This document shows, piece by piece, positions 56,774 to 64,000 of a stretch of 64,000 nt of DNA; position 1 is the first letter of the stretch, and the number at the start of each line of letters is the position of its first letter. The stretch is taken from positions 22,560-86,559 of the forward strand of contig CAAFVV010000037.1 in the NCBI GenBank assembly GCA_900766585.1, in the 5' to 3' direction. Origin of the DNA: Clostridia bacterium (GTDB lineage Bacteria > Bacillota > Clostridia > Oscillospirales > Acutalibacteraceae). The notes under the pieces were generated by a model. That model was not told where the DNA came from, made no database searches, and saw only the letters and a program-made list of their open reading frames with translations. Made by a program: the position numbers and the translations under genes.

Positions 56774-59308
56774 ATGTATGATCTATCTTTAAACGGCGAA
56801 TGGCAGATCCGTTTTTCCACCGGCCAACGGGGCGGCTCGCCCTATGTCCTGAAGCCCGAGGAGGGCGAAGCGGGATACGACGCGGAGTTTTTGGGAACGC
56901 CGCGCCGTCTGCCCGGCCATTACGCGGGCGGCGCGTGGATCCCCGCCGCCGTTCCCGGTGAGGTACATCTGGATCTGATGCGCGCCGGGCTGCTCGACGA
57001 CCCGCGCATCGGCATCAATGTGTATAAGGCGCGCTGGGTCGAGGAAAGCGTGTGGTATTACCGCCGCACATTTTCAGCGCCGCCGGAGGCGGTCTCCGCG
57101 CACAGCGTACTTGTATTCGACGAGCTGGATCTCTCCGCCATCGTCTATTTAAACGGCGAGGAGATCGGCCGCCACGAAAACACCTTCTGCCCGCTCGCGA
57201 TCCCGCTCGACGGCAAGCTGCGCGCGGGCGAAAACGAGCTGGTTGTGCGACTGGACAGCGGACTGTTCAATGTCTGCGAAAAGCCCATACGCGACCGCTA
57301 TTCCGCCACGGCGGATGCCGGGCTTCTGCTCACCAAGCGGATGTGGATGCGCAAGCCGCAGTATGAAGCGGAATGGGACTGGTCACCGCGTCTGCTCAAT
57401 GTCGGCATTTCCGGCGGGGTGCGGCTGCTGTATGACCCCGTGCTCTGCCCGCTCCAGTGGCAGGGCGCGCAGCAGGTTTCCCCCGATCTTGGCTCGGCCG
57501 AGCTGACCGCCCGTGTGTTCTGCGCCGAAAACGCCGACATTTCCGCCGATTGCCGTCTGGAAATGACGGTGGGTCAGCAAACCGTCACGGCGGCAGGCAA
57601 GCCCGGCTGCCTTGCCGTCACGGCACACATTTCCGCCCCGCGCCTGTGGTATCCGGTCGGATACGGTCAACAGCCGCTCTATCCGGTTGCGCTGCGCCTG
57701 TACTGCGGCGGGCGGCTCGTCGCGGAAAAGCAGACGGAAACCGGCTTTCGGCGTGTCGAGGTCGATCAGTCGTCCCACCCGGACAAGGGTCACTATTTCT
57801 TCTTCCGCATCAACGGCAAGCCGGTCTTTTTCAAGGGCGCAAACCTCGTACCGCTCTCGCTGTTTCCTGCCGCCGTCACCAAAGCTGACTATGACCGACT
57901 GACCGACCGCGCATTGGAAGCCCACATGAACATGCTGCGCATCTGGGGCGGCGGTCTGTATGAGCGGGACGCGCTCTTTTCTCTGTGCGACCGCAAGGGT
58001 ATCCTGCTCTGGCAGGAATTCATTTCCGCCTGCGCCTATCCGCCCGAGGAGGATCCCAAAATGGCAGCTTCTCTGCGGGAGGAGGCGATCTATCAGGTGC
58101 GGCGGCTCTCCGCCCACCCCTCCCTGATCGCCTGGTGCGGCAACAACGAGCTGCCTCCTTGGGGTCATCGGCTGTATATGGAGACCTATCCGCAGATTCT
58201 GCGCGAAAACGACCCCGAAAAATATTATCAGCCCGCCAGCCCCTATACCGATAATGACCTGCCGTTTACACCGAAAAACAATACCGGCTGGGACTATGCC
58301 GGTGATCAGCACCCTTGGGATGTCAGTTTTTCGGACAAGGATCACCGGCACTATCGCCGGATGGCATGCCGTTTTCCGAACGAGGGCGGCATCCTCGGTC
58401 CCGTCTGCCGTCCCTCGCTTGCCTGCATCACCGACGGCAAGGGCGATTACACCCATTCCGTCGCTTTTGAAGCCCACGACAACATGCTCGCATTTATGCG
58501 GGAGAGCACCTCGCCCGACGAGGATCTGCGCTTCTGGCTGGGGCTTATACCTGCGCAGCTGTCGCTGGAGGAATACATAGCGGCAGGCGGCTATGTGCAG
58601 AGTGAGGGCCTGTCCGACTATATCGGCAATTTCCGCCGCCGCGCCTTTTCCTCCTCCTCGGCAATATTCTGGATGCTCAACGACTGCTGGCCCTGTTCCC
58701 GCAGCTGGACGATCTTAGACGACAAGGGGCGCCGCAATCCCGCCTTCCACGCCGTTTCCCGCGCATTTGCCCCCATCTGCCCGGTGATCACGGAGGGAGA
58801 AAACGGCAGCGCGCAGATCTACGGTATCAACGACACCGACGCCCCCTTTACCGGTACATTGACCTGCGGCGTATTTTATTCGGACAAGCCGGAAGCGGGC
58901 AGACAGACGCTGTCGGTCTGCCTGCCCGCCCGCAGTGTTACGCTTCTGACCGTTCTGCCCTGTGCCGCCGCCGGACAGGACGAGACCGGCCGTCTGCCCA
59001 TCGCCTTTTCGGTGCTGTGTGACAAAGACGGCTCTGCAATCGCCCGCGACCGTCTGCTGACCCACCGCTATTTTGAATACCGCTTGGCTCCCCCCGTTAT
59101 CCGCGCCACGCAGGAGGGAGAAGAGACCGTGTTTGAAAGCGACCGCTATGTTATGGGGGTCTGCCTTGATCTTGACGGCGAGGACGCGCTGTCGGACAAT
59201 CTGTTCGACCTGTATCCCGGCATGCCCTACCGCGTCCGCACAGCGGGGCATAATGCAGTTTTGTTCACGCTCAATGACACGCTTAATCGGGGGCGGACAG
59301 TATGCTGA
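56774..59308 (+). CDS. GH2 beta-mannosidase-like glycoside hydrolase
   Basis: This 844-residue protein has the GH2 order: an N-terminal jelly roll (about 1-190, with AVPGEVHLDLMRAGLLDDP and WYYRRTFSAP), an Ig-like domain, then the TIM barrel (about 330-680). The barrel has FFKGANLVPLSLFP, HMNMLRIWGGGLYERDALF and WCGNNELPPWG, where E459 is the acid/base. RFPNEGGILGP has E537 as the likely nucleophile. The second motif differs from the common SEFG form but keeps the glutamate. LDLMRAGLLDDP and RMWMRKPQYEAEWDWSPRL point to mannosidase rather than galactosidase. There is no signal peptide, so it is cytoplasmic. It lies 18 bases after the regulator and overlaps the next gene by 7 bases. Confidence 0.9.
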   Translation: MYDLSLNGEWQIRFSTGQRGGSPYVLKPEEGEAGYDAEFLGTPRRLPGHYAGGAWIPAAVPGEVHLDLMRAGLLDDPRIGINVYKARWVEESVWYYRRTFSAPPEAVSAHSVLVFDELDLSAIVYLNGEEIGRHENTFCPLAIPLDGKLRAGENELVVRLDSGLFNVCEKPIRDRYSATADAGLLLTKRMWMRKPQYEAEWDWSPRLLNVGISGGVRLLYDPVLCPLQWQGAQQVSPDLGSAELTARVFCAENADISADCRLEMTVGQQTVTAAGKPGCLAVTAHISAPRLWYPVGYGQQPLYPVALRLYCGGRLVAEKQTETGFRRVEVDQSSHPDKGHYFFFRINGKPVFFKGANLVPLSLFPAAVTKADYDRLTDRALEAHMNMLRIWGGGLYERDALFSLCDRKGILLWQEFISACAYPPEEDPKMAASLREEAIYQVRRLSAHPSLIAWCGNNELPPWGHRLYMETYPQILRENDPEKYYQPASPYTDNDLPFTPKNNTGWDYAGDQHPWDVSFSDKDHRHYRRMACRFPNEGGILGPVCRPSLACITDGKGDYTHSVAFEAHDNMLAFMRESTSPDEDLRFWLGLIPAQLSLEEYIAAGGYVQSEGLSDYIGNFRRRAFSSSSAIFWMLNDCWPCSRSWTILDDKGRRNPAFHAVSRAFAPICPVITEGENGSAQIYGINDTDAPFTGTLTCGVFYSDKPEAGRQTLSVCLPARSVTLLTVLPCAAAGQDETGRLPIAFSVLCDKDGSAIARDRLLTHRYFEYRLAPPVIRATQEGEETVFESDRYVMGVCLDLDGEDALSDNLFDLYPGMPYRVRTAGHNAVLFTLNDTLNRGRTVC

Positions 59309-60768
59309 AATATCATCCCAAACACGACCGTATGTGGGACGCATGGATCGTTTCCCACACGAATCAATTCCACCTGTTTCACCTGCAAACAAGGATTTCA
59401 GACGGTGAAGCGGATCCAAAGGGCTGGGGACACGCTGTTTCTACCGATCTTCTCCGTTGGCAGGAGCTTTCTCCGGTTATGCCGCCAACGGGAACCGAGG
59501 GTGACCGTCTTTACCGTTACACCGGCTGTACAGTAGCGGAAAACGACCGTTTTTTTACCTTTTCCACACGACGAAACGGACGTGGCGATCAGTCAATCGG
59601 TTTGTCCCTTTCCGATGACCTCTTCAACTGGACAGACTGTATGGATTCGGTGCTTACTCCGGATCCCGCTCTTTTTCTTGCCTCTCCTCTTCCCGGATGG
59701 AGCAATATTGACTGTCGGGACATGACAATATATCCTTTAGAGCACGGCTACTGCGGCTATTTTGCCGCTGTAGAGGCAGAGAAAACACACAGTGGTGTTA
59801 TCGGTGCAGCCCTCTCCGATGATTTGGTTCATTGGCACAGCCAAAAGATTGTTTATCGCGCTCCCCCCGGCAGTATAGTGGAAATGCCGGAGGTGTTCCC
59901 TTTTGACGGACGATTTGTCTTGATCTTTCTAACCGGTCAATCCTATGGCCGCATTGAACCCGACGAGCCGTTTTTCTGCCGCATGACCGGAATGGCCTTT
60001 GCCGATACCCCGCTCGGTCCTTTCACCGAAGACCGTTCTGCTGAATATTTATTGACGGGTCCGCCGGAAAGCGGCTACTCCTGCCGAACAGTCATGGTCA
60101 ACGGCAAACGACGCGTACTTTATGTTGATCCCTGCTGCGGCGATGCCAGGCTGAGTCTCCCGAAAACGCTTGATGTCGGCAAAAACGGTCGTCCGCGTCT
60201 TTTTTTTGCAGAGGATCTCTGTTCCGCTCTGCGTCAAGCATCGGTCTCCTCGGATTCTCTTTTTCTTCCCCCCTCATCGTTTGCGTGGAATACACGCAGC
60301 GGGACATTTGAAAAAACAAACAAGCTGCTTTACGGCAGATCGACCGAAAAGGGACGCCAATTGGCTCTTATCAAACATACGGCTCCCTATTGGGAACTGT
60401 GTGCCGACATTGTCGGGCACGCAGCGGGATGCGGTTTTTCCTTTTATGAGGCCGAAAAAAACGGAAAACCGACGGATCCGTACAAAGCACGTTCCATAGG
60501 CGTAAGTATTGAGCCGAACAAGCGACAAATTGCTGTCAAAAGTCTGTCAGACGGGCAACTGTACACTGCACGCAGATTTACCGACAACCCCCGCGGACAG
60601 CTTCGGGCACTGCTGACTGATAATACGCTAGAGGTTTATTGGAATAATGAACTGCTGCTCAACGTCGGTCTTTCTTTGCCGGATATGTGTTTCCCCGGCT
60701 TTTTTGTTGAAAGCGGAGAGGCTGTCTTTGACAATTTTTCTGCCTATCCGCTTACCTTGCCGGATTGA
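59302..60768 (+). CDS. GH32/GH43-like beta-propeller glycoside hydrolase with altered motifs
   Basis: This 488-residue cytoplasmic protein has an N-terminal five-bladed propeller (about 1-315) and a C-terminal beta-sandwich (about 320-488, WELCADIVGHAAGCGFSFYE and LTDNTLEVYWNNE), as in clan GH-J. Candidate catalytic groups are D13 in MWDAW (WMNDPNG position), RD in CRDMTIYPL and E in VEMPEVFPF (normally WECPDLF). All three acids are present, but the surroundings differ from typical fructosidases, so the substrate is open. Its codon use is visibly more AT-rich than its GH2 and GH38 neighbours, consistent with separate acquisition. The start overlaps the GH2 stop. Confidence 0.72.
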   Translation: MLKYHPKHDRMWDAWIVSHTNQFHLFHLQTRISDGEADPKGWGHAVSTDLLRWQELSPVMPPTGTEGDRLYRYTGCTVAENDRFFTFSTRRNGRGDQSIGLSLSDDLFNWTDCMDSVLTPDPALFLASPLPGWSNIDCRDMTIYPLEHGYCGYFAAVEAEKTHSGVIGAALSDDLVHWHSQKIVYRAPPGSIVEMPEVFPFDGRFVLIFLTGQSYGRIEPDEPFFCRMTGMAFADTPLGPFTEDRSAEYLLTGPPESGYSCRTVMVNGKRRVLYVDPCCGDARLSLPKTLDVGKNGRPRLFFAEDLCSALRQASVSSDSLFLPPSSFAWNTRSGTFEKTNKLLYGRSTEKGRQLALIKHTAPYWELCADIVGHAAGCGFSFYEAEKNGKPTDPYKARSIGVSIEPNKRQIAVKSLSDGQLYTARRFTDNPRGQLRALLTDNTLEVYWNNELLLNVGLSLPDMCFPGFFVESGEAVFDNFSAYPLTLPD

Positions 60769-60793
60769 CAAAACCGCCGCCATGACGTATACT
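60765..60793 (+). promoter_or_regulatory. Consensus promoter for the GH38 gene
   Basis: TTGACA (60765-60770) overlaps the stop codon of the preceding gene, and TATACT (60788-60793) follows after exactly 17 bases. Confidence 0.75.
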
Positions 60794-60830
60794 TTTCCCG
60801 TATTGTATTATCGGAAAGGCGGGCGTGCTT

Positions 60831-63203
60831 ATGTCCCCGAAAATTTGCACCGTTTACGTCGTCCATCATTCGCATACCGACATCGGCTACACCGATCTGC
60901 AGGAAAATGTCCTCGCGCTGCAAAACGATCACATCCGTCAGGCGATCGCTCTGCTGCAAAAGCCGGAGAATCAGGCTTTCCGCTGGAATTGCGAAACGCT
61001 GTTCTGCGTGGAGCGCTTTCTCAAGGAAGCGACCGCAGCCGAGCGGGAGGCGTTTTTTAGCCTGGTGCGCGGCGGAAGGATCGGCCTGTCCGGCTCTTAT
61101 CTCAATTTCTGCGACCTTGCGGACGATCAGGCACTTTTGCGCCGCCTGCGCCAAATGACAGCCGCGCTTTCGCAAGAGGATATCGCCCTGCACTGCGCCA
61201 TGTGCGCCGACATCAACGGCATCTCACTCGGACAGCGCAATGTGCTTTTGAACATCGGCGTCGAATTTTTGTACATGAACATCCATGCCTGTCACGGATT
61301 TTACCCGCTGTATCAAAATCAGACCGCTTTCTTTTGGGAAGCCGGAGACGGACGGCGGCTTCTCTGCTGGAACGGCGAGCACTACAATCTCGGCAACGTG
61401 CTGGGACTGACCGAGGATACGGCGGACGCTCCCTTTGCCCACATGTATGTCGGCAAGGACAATGAGCCGGATCCCGACCGTCGGTTTTCCCGCCGTCTGC
61501 ACCGCTATCTGCACGATGTTGAAGCCGCAGGCTACCCCTACGATTTTTTGATCACCAGTGTATCCGGGCGTTTCACCGACAATGCCCCCCCGAATGACGC
61601 CGTTTTGCGGCGCATAGAGGCATATGCCCACTCTCCCGAGGCGTCTGTCGAGGTGCGCATGGTCACGTTAGACGAGCTGTATGCGGAAATTGCCGGAAAG
61701 CTGGCTAACGCACCGATCTGCCGCGGCGACCTGCCCGACTGGTGGGCAAGCGGCATCGGCTCCGAGCCGTATGCCACAAAGCTGTACCGCGCGGCACAGC
61801 AGAAATTACATGCCGCACAGGCGCTGGATCCCGCCGTGTTTGACCGCTCTCCTGCGCTGACCGAGGAAGCGGATGTCAATCTTCTGCTGTATGCGGAGCA
61901 CACCTTCGGTCATTCGGCATCGGTCTCCGATCCGTTTGACACCGCCGTGTCCACACTTGAACTGGGCAAAATCAGCTACGCCGCCCGCGCTCACGCGGCT
62001 GCCGCCCGGCTGTATCAGTCGGCGGTCAGCGCAAACGGCGGGAAAATCCACACCTATGCACCCGCAGGGGAAGTGATTGCCGTCAACCCCGCAGACCGCA
62101 CGCGTACACTTGCCGCCACATGGGAAATCGACGGTGCGGACGGCGCAGCCGACGTGGTCGATACGGTCACGAAGCAATCACTTCCGGCACAGACGAGCCG
62201 CACGCCACGCGGCGTTTCGGTCACCGTTACGCTGACACTCGCCCCGCAGGAACGCCGCCTGCTTCGCTATGCCCTGCACCAGTCGGCATTTACCCCGCTG
62301 GACACACGTCATCCCGTATCCGGGACAGACAATGTGGCAGATCTGCTCATGCCGTTTGACCAAACCCGCGCACTGCTGACCTGCTGCGCCGAAAACGACT
62401 GGTTTCGCATCCTCTGGACGCCCGGTGTCGGCTTCACCTCGTTTTTCTGCAAACCGCTCGGTCTTGAGTGGCTGGCAGATGCGCCGTTTCGCTTTTTCAC
62501 CCCGGTCTACGAGCACACCCCCGCCGGTTCCTCGCCCATGGCGGACCGCGCGCAGCTCGGGCGCAACATCCGCGGCGCCGCGGCCACCGTGCACCCCGGC
62601 GTGATGACCCGCGCCGTCTGCACGGCGCAGGGAGAGGTGTTCAGCAGCTGGGAATTCACCTTCACCCTTGAAGGGACGACGGAATGCCGGCTTTGCCTGA
62701 CACTTTTCCGCCAGCTGCCGCGCATTGACTTTACGCTGAAGGTCGCCAAAACGCTCTGCACGGAAATAGAAAGCCTCTATCTTCCTTTAGAACTGGCGGC
62801 AAAAGACCGCGAGCTTTGGCTGCGCAAGGGGCAGGAGGCATTTCGCCCCGGTATCGACCAGCTGCCCGGAAGCGGTATGGATTACTACATGACCGACAGC
62901 TCTGTGATCTGCCGCCTGCCCGGCGGCATGGTGCAGCTGGATACGCCTGACGTGCCTCTGGTCACGCTTGGTGCGCTAAAACACCATCCCATCCGGCTCT
63001 GCGAAAATGCACCGTCTGACAATGCCCGCCCGGTCTGCTCATGGATCATGAACAACCTCTGGGAGACCAATTTCAAATTGGATCTGTCCGGCTTCGGCGA
63101 GTATCGGTACCGGCTCTTGCTGCATACCGATAACGATCCCGAGCTGCTGTTTGATGAAGCCATGCTTCCTGCCGACGCTCCCGCCTTTTTCCCCGAAGCA
63201 TAA
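60831..63203 (+). CDS. GH38 alpha-mannosidase-like protein
   Basis: This 790-residue enzyme has the N-terminal GH38 zinc site HSHTDIGYTD (H15 and D17), a likely nucleophile D127 in CADINGISLG, and a later histidine zinc-ligand motif HTFGH (H357, H361). A helical middle domain and C-terminal beta domains follow. The family cleaves alpha-mannosidic bonds. No signal peptide is seen, so it is cytoplasmic and acts on imported oligosaccharides. ATG 60831 is 12 bases after GGAAAGG; an in-frame GTG at 60825 is 6 bases after it and is an alternative. It has its own promoter and is the last gene of the locus. Confidence 0.87.
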   Translation: MSPKICTVYVVHHSHTDIGYTDLQENVLALQNDHIRQAIALLQKPENQAFRWNCETLFCVERFLKEATAAEREAFFSLVRGGRIGLSGSYLNFCDLADDQALLRRLRQMTAALSQEDIALHCAMCADINGISLGQRNVLLNIGVEFLYMNIHACHGFYPLYQNQTAFFWEAGDGRRLLCWNGEHYNLGNVLGLTEDTADAPFAHMYVGKDNEPDPDRRFSRRLHRYLHDVEAAGYPYDFLITSVSGRFTDNAPPNDAVLRRIEAYAHSPEASVEVRMVTLDELYAEIAGKLANAPICRGDLPDWWASGIGSEPYATKLYRAAQQKLHAAQALDPAVFDRSPALTEEADVNLLLYAEHTFGHSASVSDPFDTAVSTLELGKISYAARAHAAAARLYQSAVSANGGKIHTYAPAGEVIAVNPADRTRTLAATWEIDGADGAADVVDTVTKQSLPAQTSRTPRGVSVTVTLTLAPQERRLLRYALHQSAFTPLDTRHPVSGTDNVADLLMPFDQTRALLTCCAENDWFRILWTPGVGFTSFFCKPLGLEWLADAPFRFFTPVYEHTPAGSSPMADRAQLGRNIRGAAATVHPGVMTRAVCTAQGEVFSSWEFTFTLEGTTECRLCLTLFRQLPRIDFTLKVAKTLCTEIESLYLPLELAAKDRELWLRKGQEAFRPGIDQLPGSGMDYYMTDSSVICRLPGGMVQLDTPDVPLVTLGALKHHPIRLCENAPSDNARPVCSWIMNNLWETNFKLDLSGFGEYRYRLLLHTDNDPELLFDEAMLPADAPAFFPEA

Positions 63204-63217
63204 ATCGGCGCCGATTT
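63202..63217. repeat. Perfect 16-bp palindrome after the GH38 gene
   Basis: AAATCGGCGCCGATTT overlaps the GH38 stop codon. Without a loop or T-run it is not an ordinary terminator; it may be a protein-binding site or part of a repeat element. Confidence 0.5.
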
Positions 63218-63646
63218 GACCTCTTACTTACCTGCGGGAGCCAAGCGCCGGTATTTGAGGTATCGAATTGTGCTGATAGCACCAAAAAACGGAAGATCTA
63301 CAGCCTGTATAATTTCTCGTCCGCATTACGTTGCGGACAGAACCAGGCACAGATGAATAAACGACGCAGAAACGATTGCACGGCACACGGGGACGCCCCC
63401 TGTTGACGGACGAACAGACAAACCAAAAGTGCCCCGCTGCAGAGCGGCAACAAAACAAACCGCCTTACTTCGAATTTCAAACGGAGTAAGGCGGTTTTCA
63501 GTACGGTCGTTCATAGTGGCATATACATGATCTGCACACGGCACGGAAAACCACACAATCAGGCTTTCGATGTACCGTAAAATCCGTATTACAGTGTTCC
63601 AAAATTGAATAGCGGCGGTCAAATGTGAGTATATTTCCGGCTTAAC
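63204..63646. other. AT-richer interval without a convincing gene
   Basis: Short reading frames exist on the minus strand, the longest about 98 codons at 63326-63622, but none has a good RBS or recognisable domain. Base composition is visibly lower in GC than the preceding 60 kb. The interval contains a small GTGCT/AGCAC hairpin (63270-63282) and the strong hairpin at 63457-63497. It may be a dispersed non-coding repeat or remnant of a mobile element. Confidence 0.4.
63457..63497 (+). terminator. Strong hairpin, possible terminator
   Basis: AAACCGCCTTACT pairs perfectly with AGTAAGGCGGTTT (13 bp) around a 15-base loop, with a short T-run at its right end. It could end the GH38 transcript, although it lies about 250 bases past the stop codon. 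Confidence 0.55.
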
Positions 63647-63692
63647 TTACAACGGGTAGTGATGTTCTCTTAGGAGGAAATGGGGCACCTGC

Positions 63693-63974
63693 CTACACAG
63701 GCAGCAGCAAAATATGCCTTGGAGTGAGGGCAGAATGGTGCCTTTGCAAACCGCCTTGCGAAGCCGCATATAAAGAGGGTATCCACACGCCGAGCGTATA
63801 TACTGTGCACAAAGTGATCCCATAAAGCACCCTGCCAAAGACGCAGGCGGGGCGGTATGACTGCCACTGGATAGGGTCTGCCCCGCAATGCCCCGGCACA
63901 TCGGTGTCGGGGCAGACCCGCACGCCGGGCGCACGATCGCCCCCAAGCACGCGATCCTCCTCAAGCACGGGCAC
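63693..63974 (-). other. Possible small hypothetical ORF at the right edge
   Basis: An open frame of 93 codons encodes a Cys- and Tyr-containing peptide with a hydrophobic stretch (GRVLYGITLCTVYTLGVW). No family is recognised, another frame of similar length overlaps it, and no clear RBS was found, so coding status is doubtful. Confidence 0.2.
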
Positions 63975-64000
63975 TCCCGTATGCTGGCATTTTCTCCTGC

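Noticed and set aside
63647..63964. Second overlapping minus-strand frame of 105 codons at the right edge
   Set aside because: It overlaps another frame of equal quality, is Cys-rich and without domain or RBS; coding status cannot be supported.
1..64000. CRISPR array, prophage, rRNA or tRNA genes
   Set aside because: No regularly spaced repeats, phage structural or integrase genes, or cloverleaf/rRNA segments were recognised in either strand.

Overview
The window is GC-rich DNA from a Gram-positive, low-branching Clostridia-type bacterium, most likely an Oscillospiraceae/Ruminococcaceae gut organism. This rests on the gene order rnj-gdpP-rplI-dnaB, the asp23-fakA pair, PASTA and zinc-ribbon proteins, lipoproteins with Ser/Thr-rich linkers, an NPNTG-type wall-sorting tail, and strong AGGAGG ribosome binding sites. 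No rRNA, tRNA, CRISPR array, integrase or phage structural gene was seen.

Positions 1-30050 are mostly housekeeping genes in short units. The minus-strand unit RNase J, GdpP, L9, DnaB (cut by the left edge) starts from a consensus promoter near 6050. Next come a zinc-ribbon pseudokinase with PASTA repeats, a membrane NERD-domain protein, a HAD phosphatase, a zinc-ribbon/TM2 protein, a 1409-residue double activase protein, a small lipoprotein, addA without an adjacent addB, and a DMT transporter. A minus-strand group then runs eutS-eutP-apbE-NusG_II-Gx-cysE. It faces apgM across two overlapping divergent promoters. A glycerophosphodiesterase, an orphan peptide-type binding lipoprotein, asp23 and fakA complete this half.

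Positions 30051-63203 form one large glycan-utilisation locus around a divergent control region at 55416-55621. To the left, 15 minus-strand genes run head to tail: an (alpha/alpha)6-like protein, a GH130 phosphorylase-like protein, two ABC permease pairs, two solute-binding proteins (one fused to carbohydrate-binding-like domains), a DUF5696 protein, an NHL/TPR/Yip1 membrane protein, a 1218-residue wall-anchored adhesin-like protein, and four paralogues of a family I do not recognise. To the right are a GntR/LacI-type regulator, a GH2 beta-mannosidase, a GH32/GH43-like propeller enzyme and a GH38 alpha-mannosidase. GH130, GH2 and GH38 together point to a mannose-containing glycan such as an N-glycan or a mannan. 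No ABC ATPase is encoded here, so a shared ATPase elsewhere is implied.

The best candidate for an undescribed system is the four-member paralogous family (32233-34038, 44949-46748, 46745-48610, 54045-55415). Three members carry a signal peptide, a linker and a C-terminal membrane anchor. The fourth is a bare module without a signal peptide that ends exactly where the shared module ends in the others. The pattern looks like one TIM-barrel-like hydrolase family placed both outside and inside the cell. The last 800 bases are more AT-rich and mostly non-coding.
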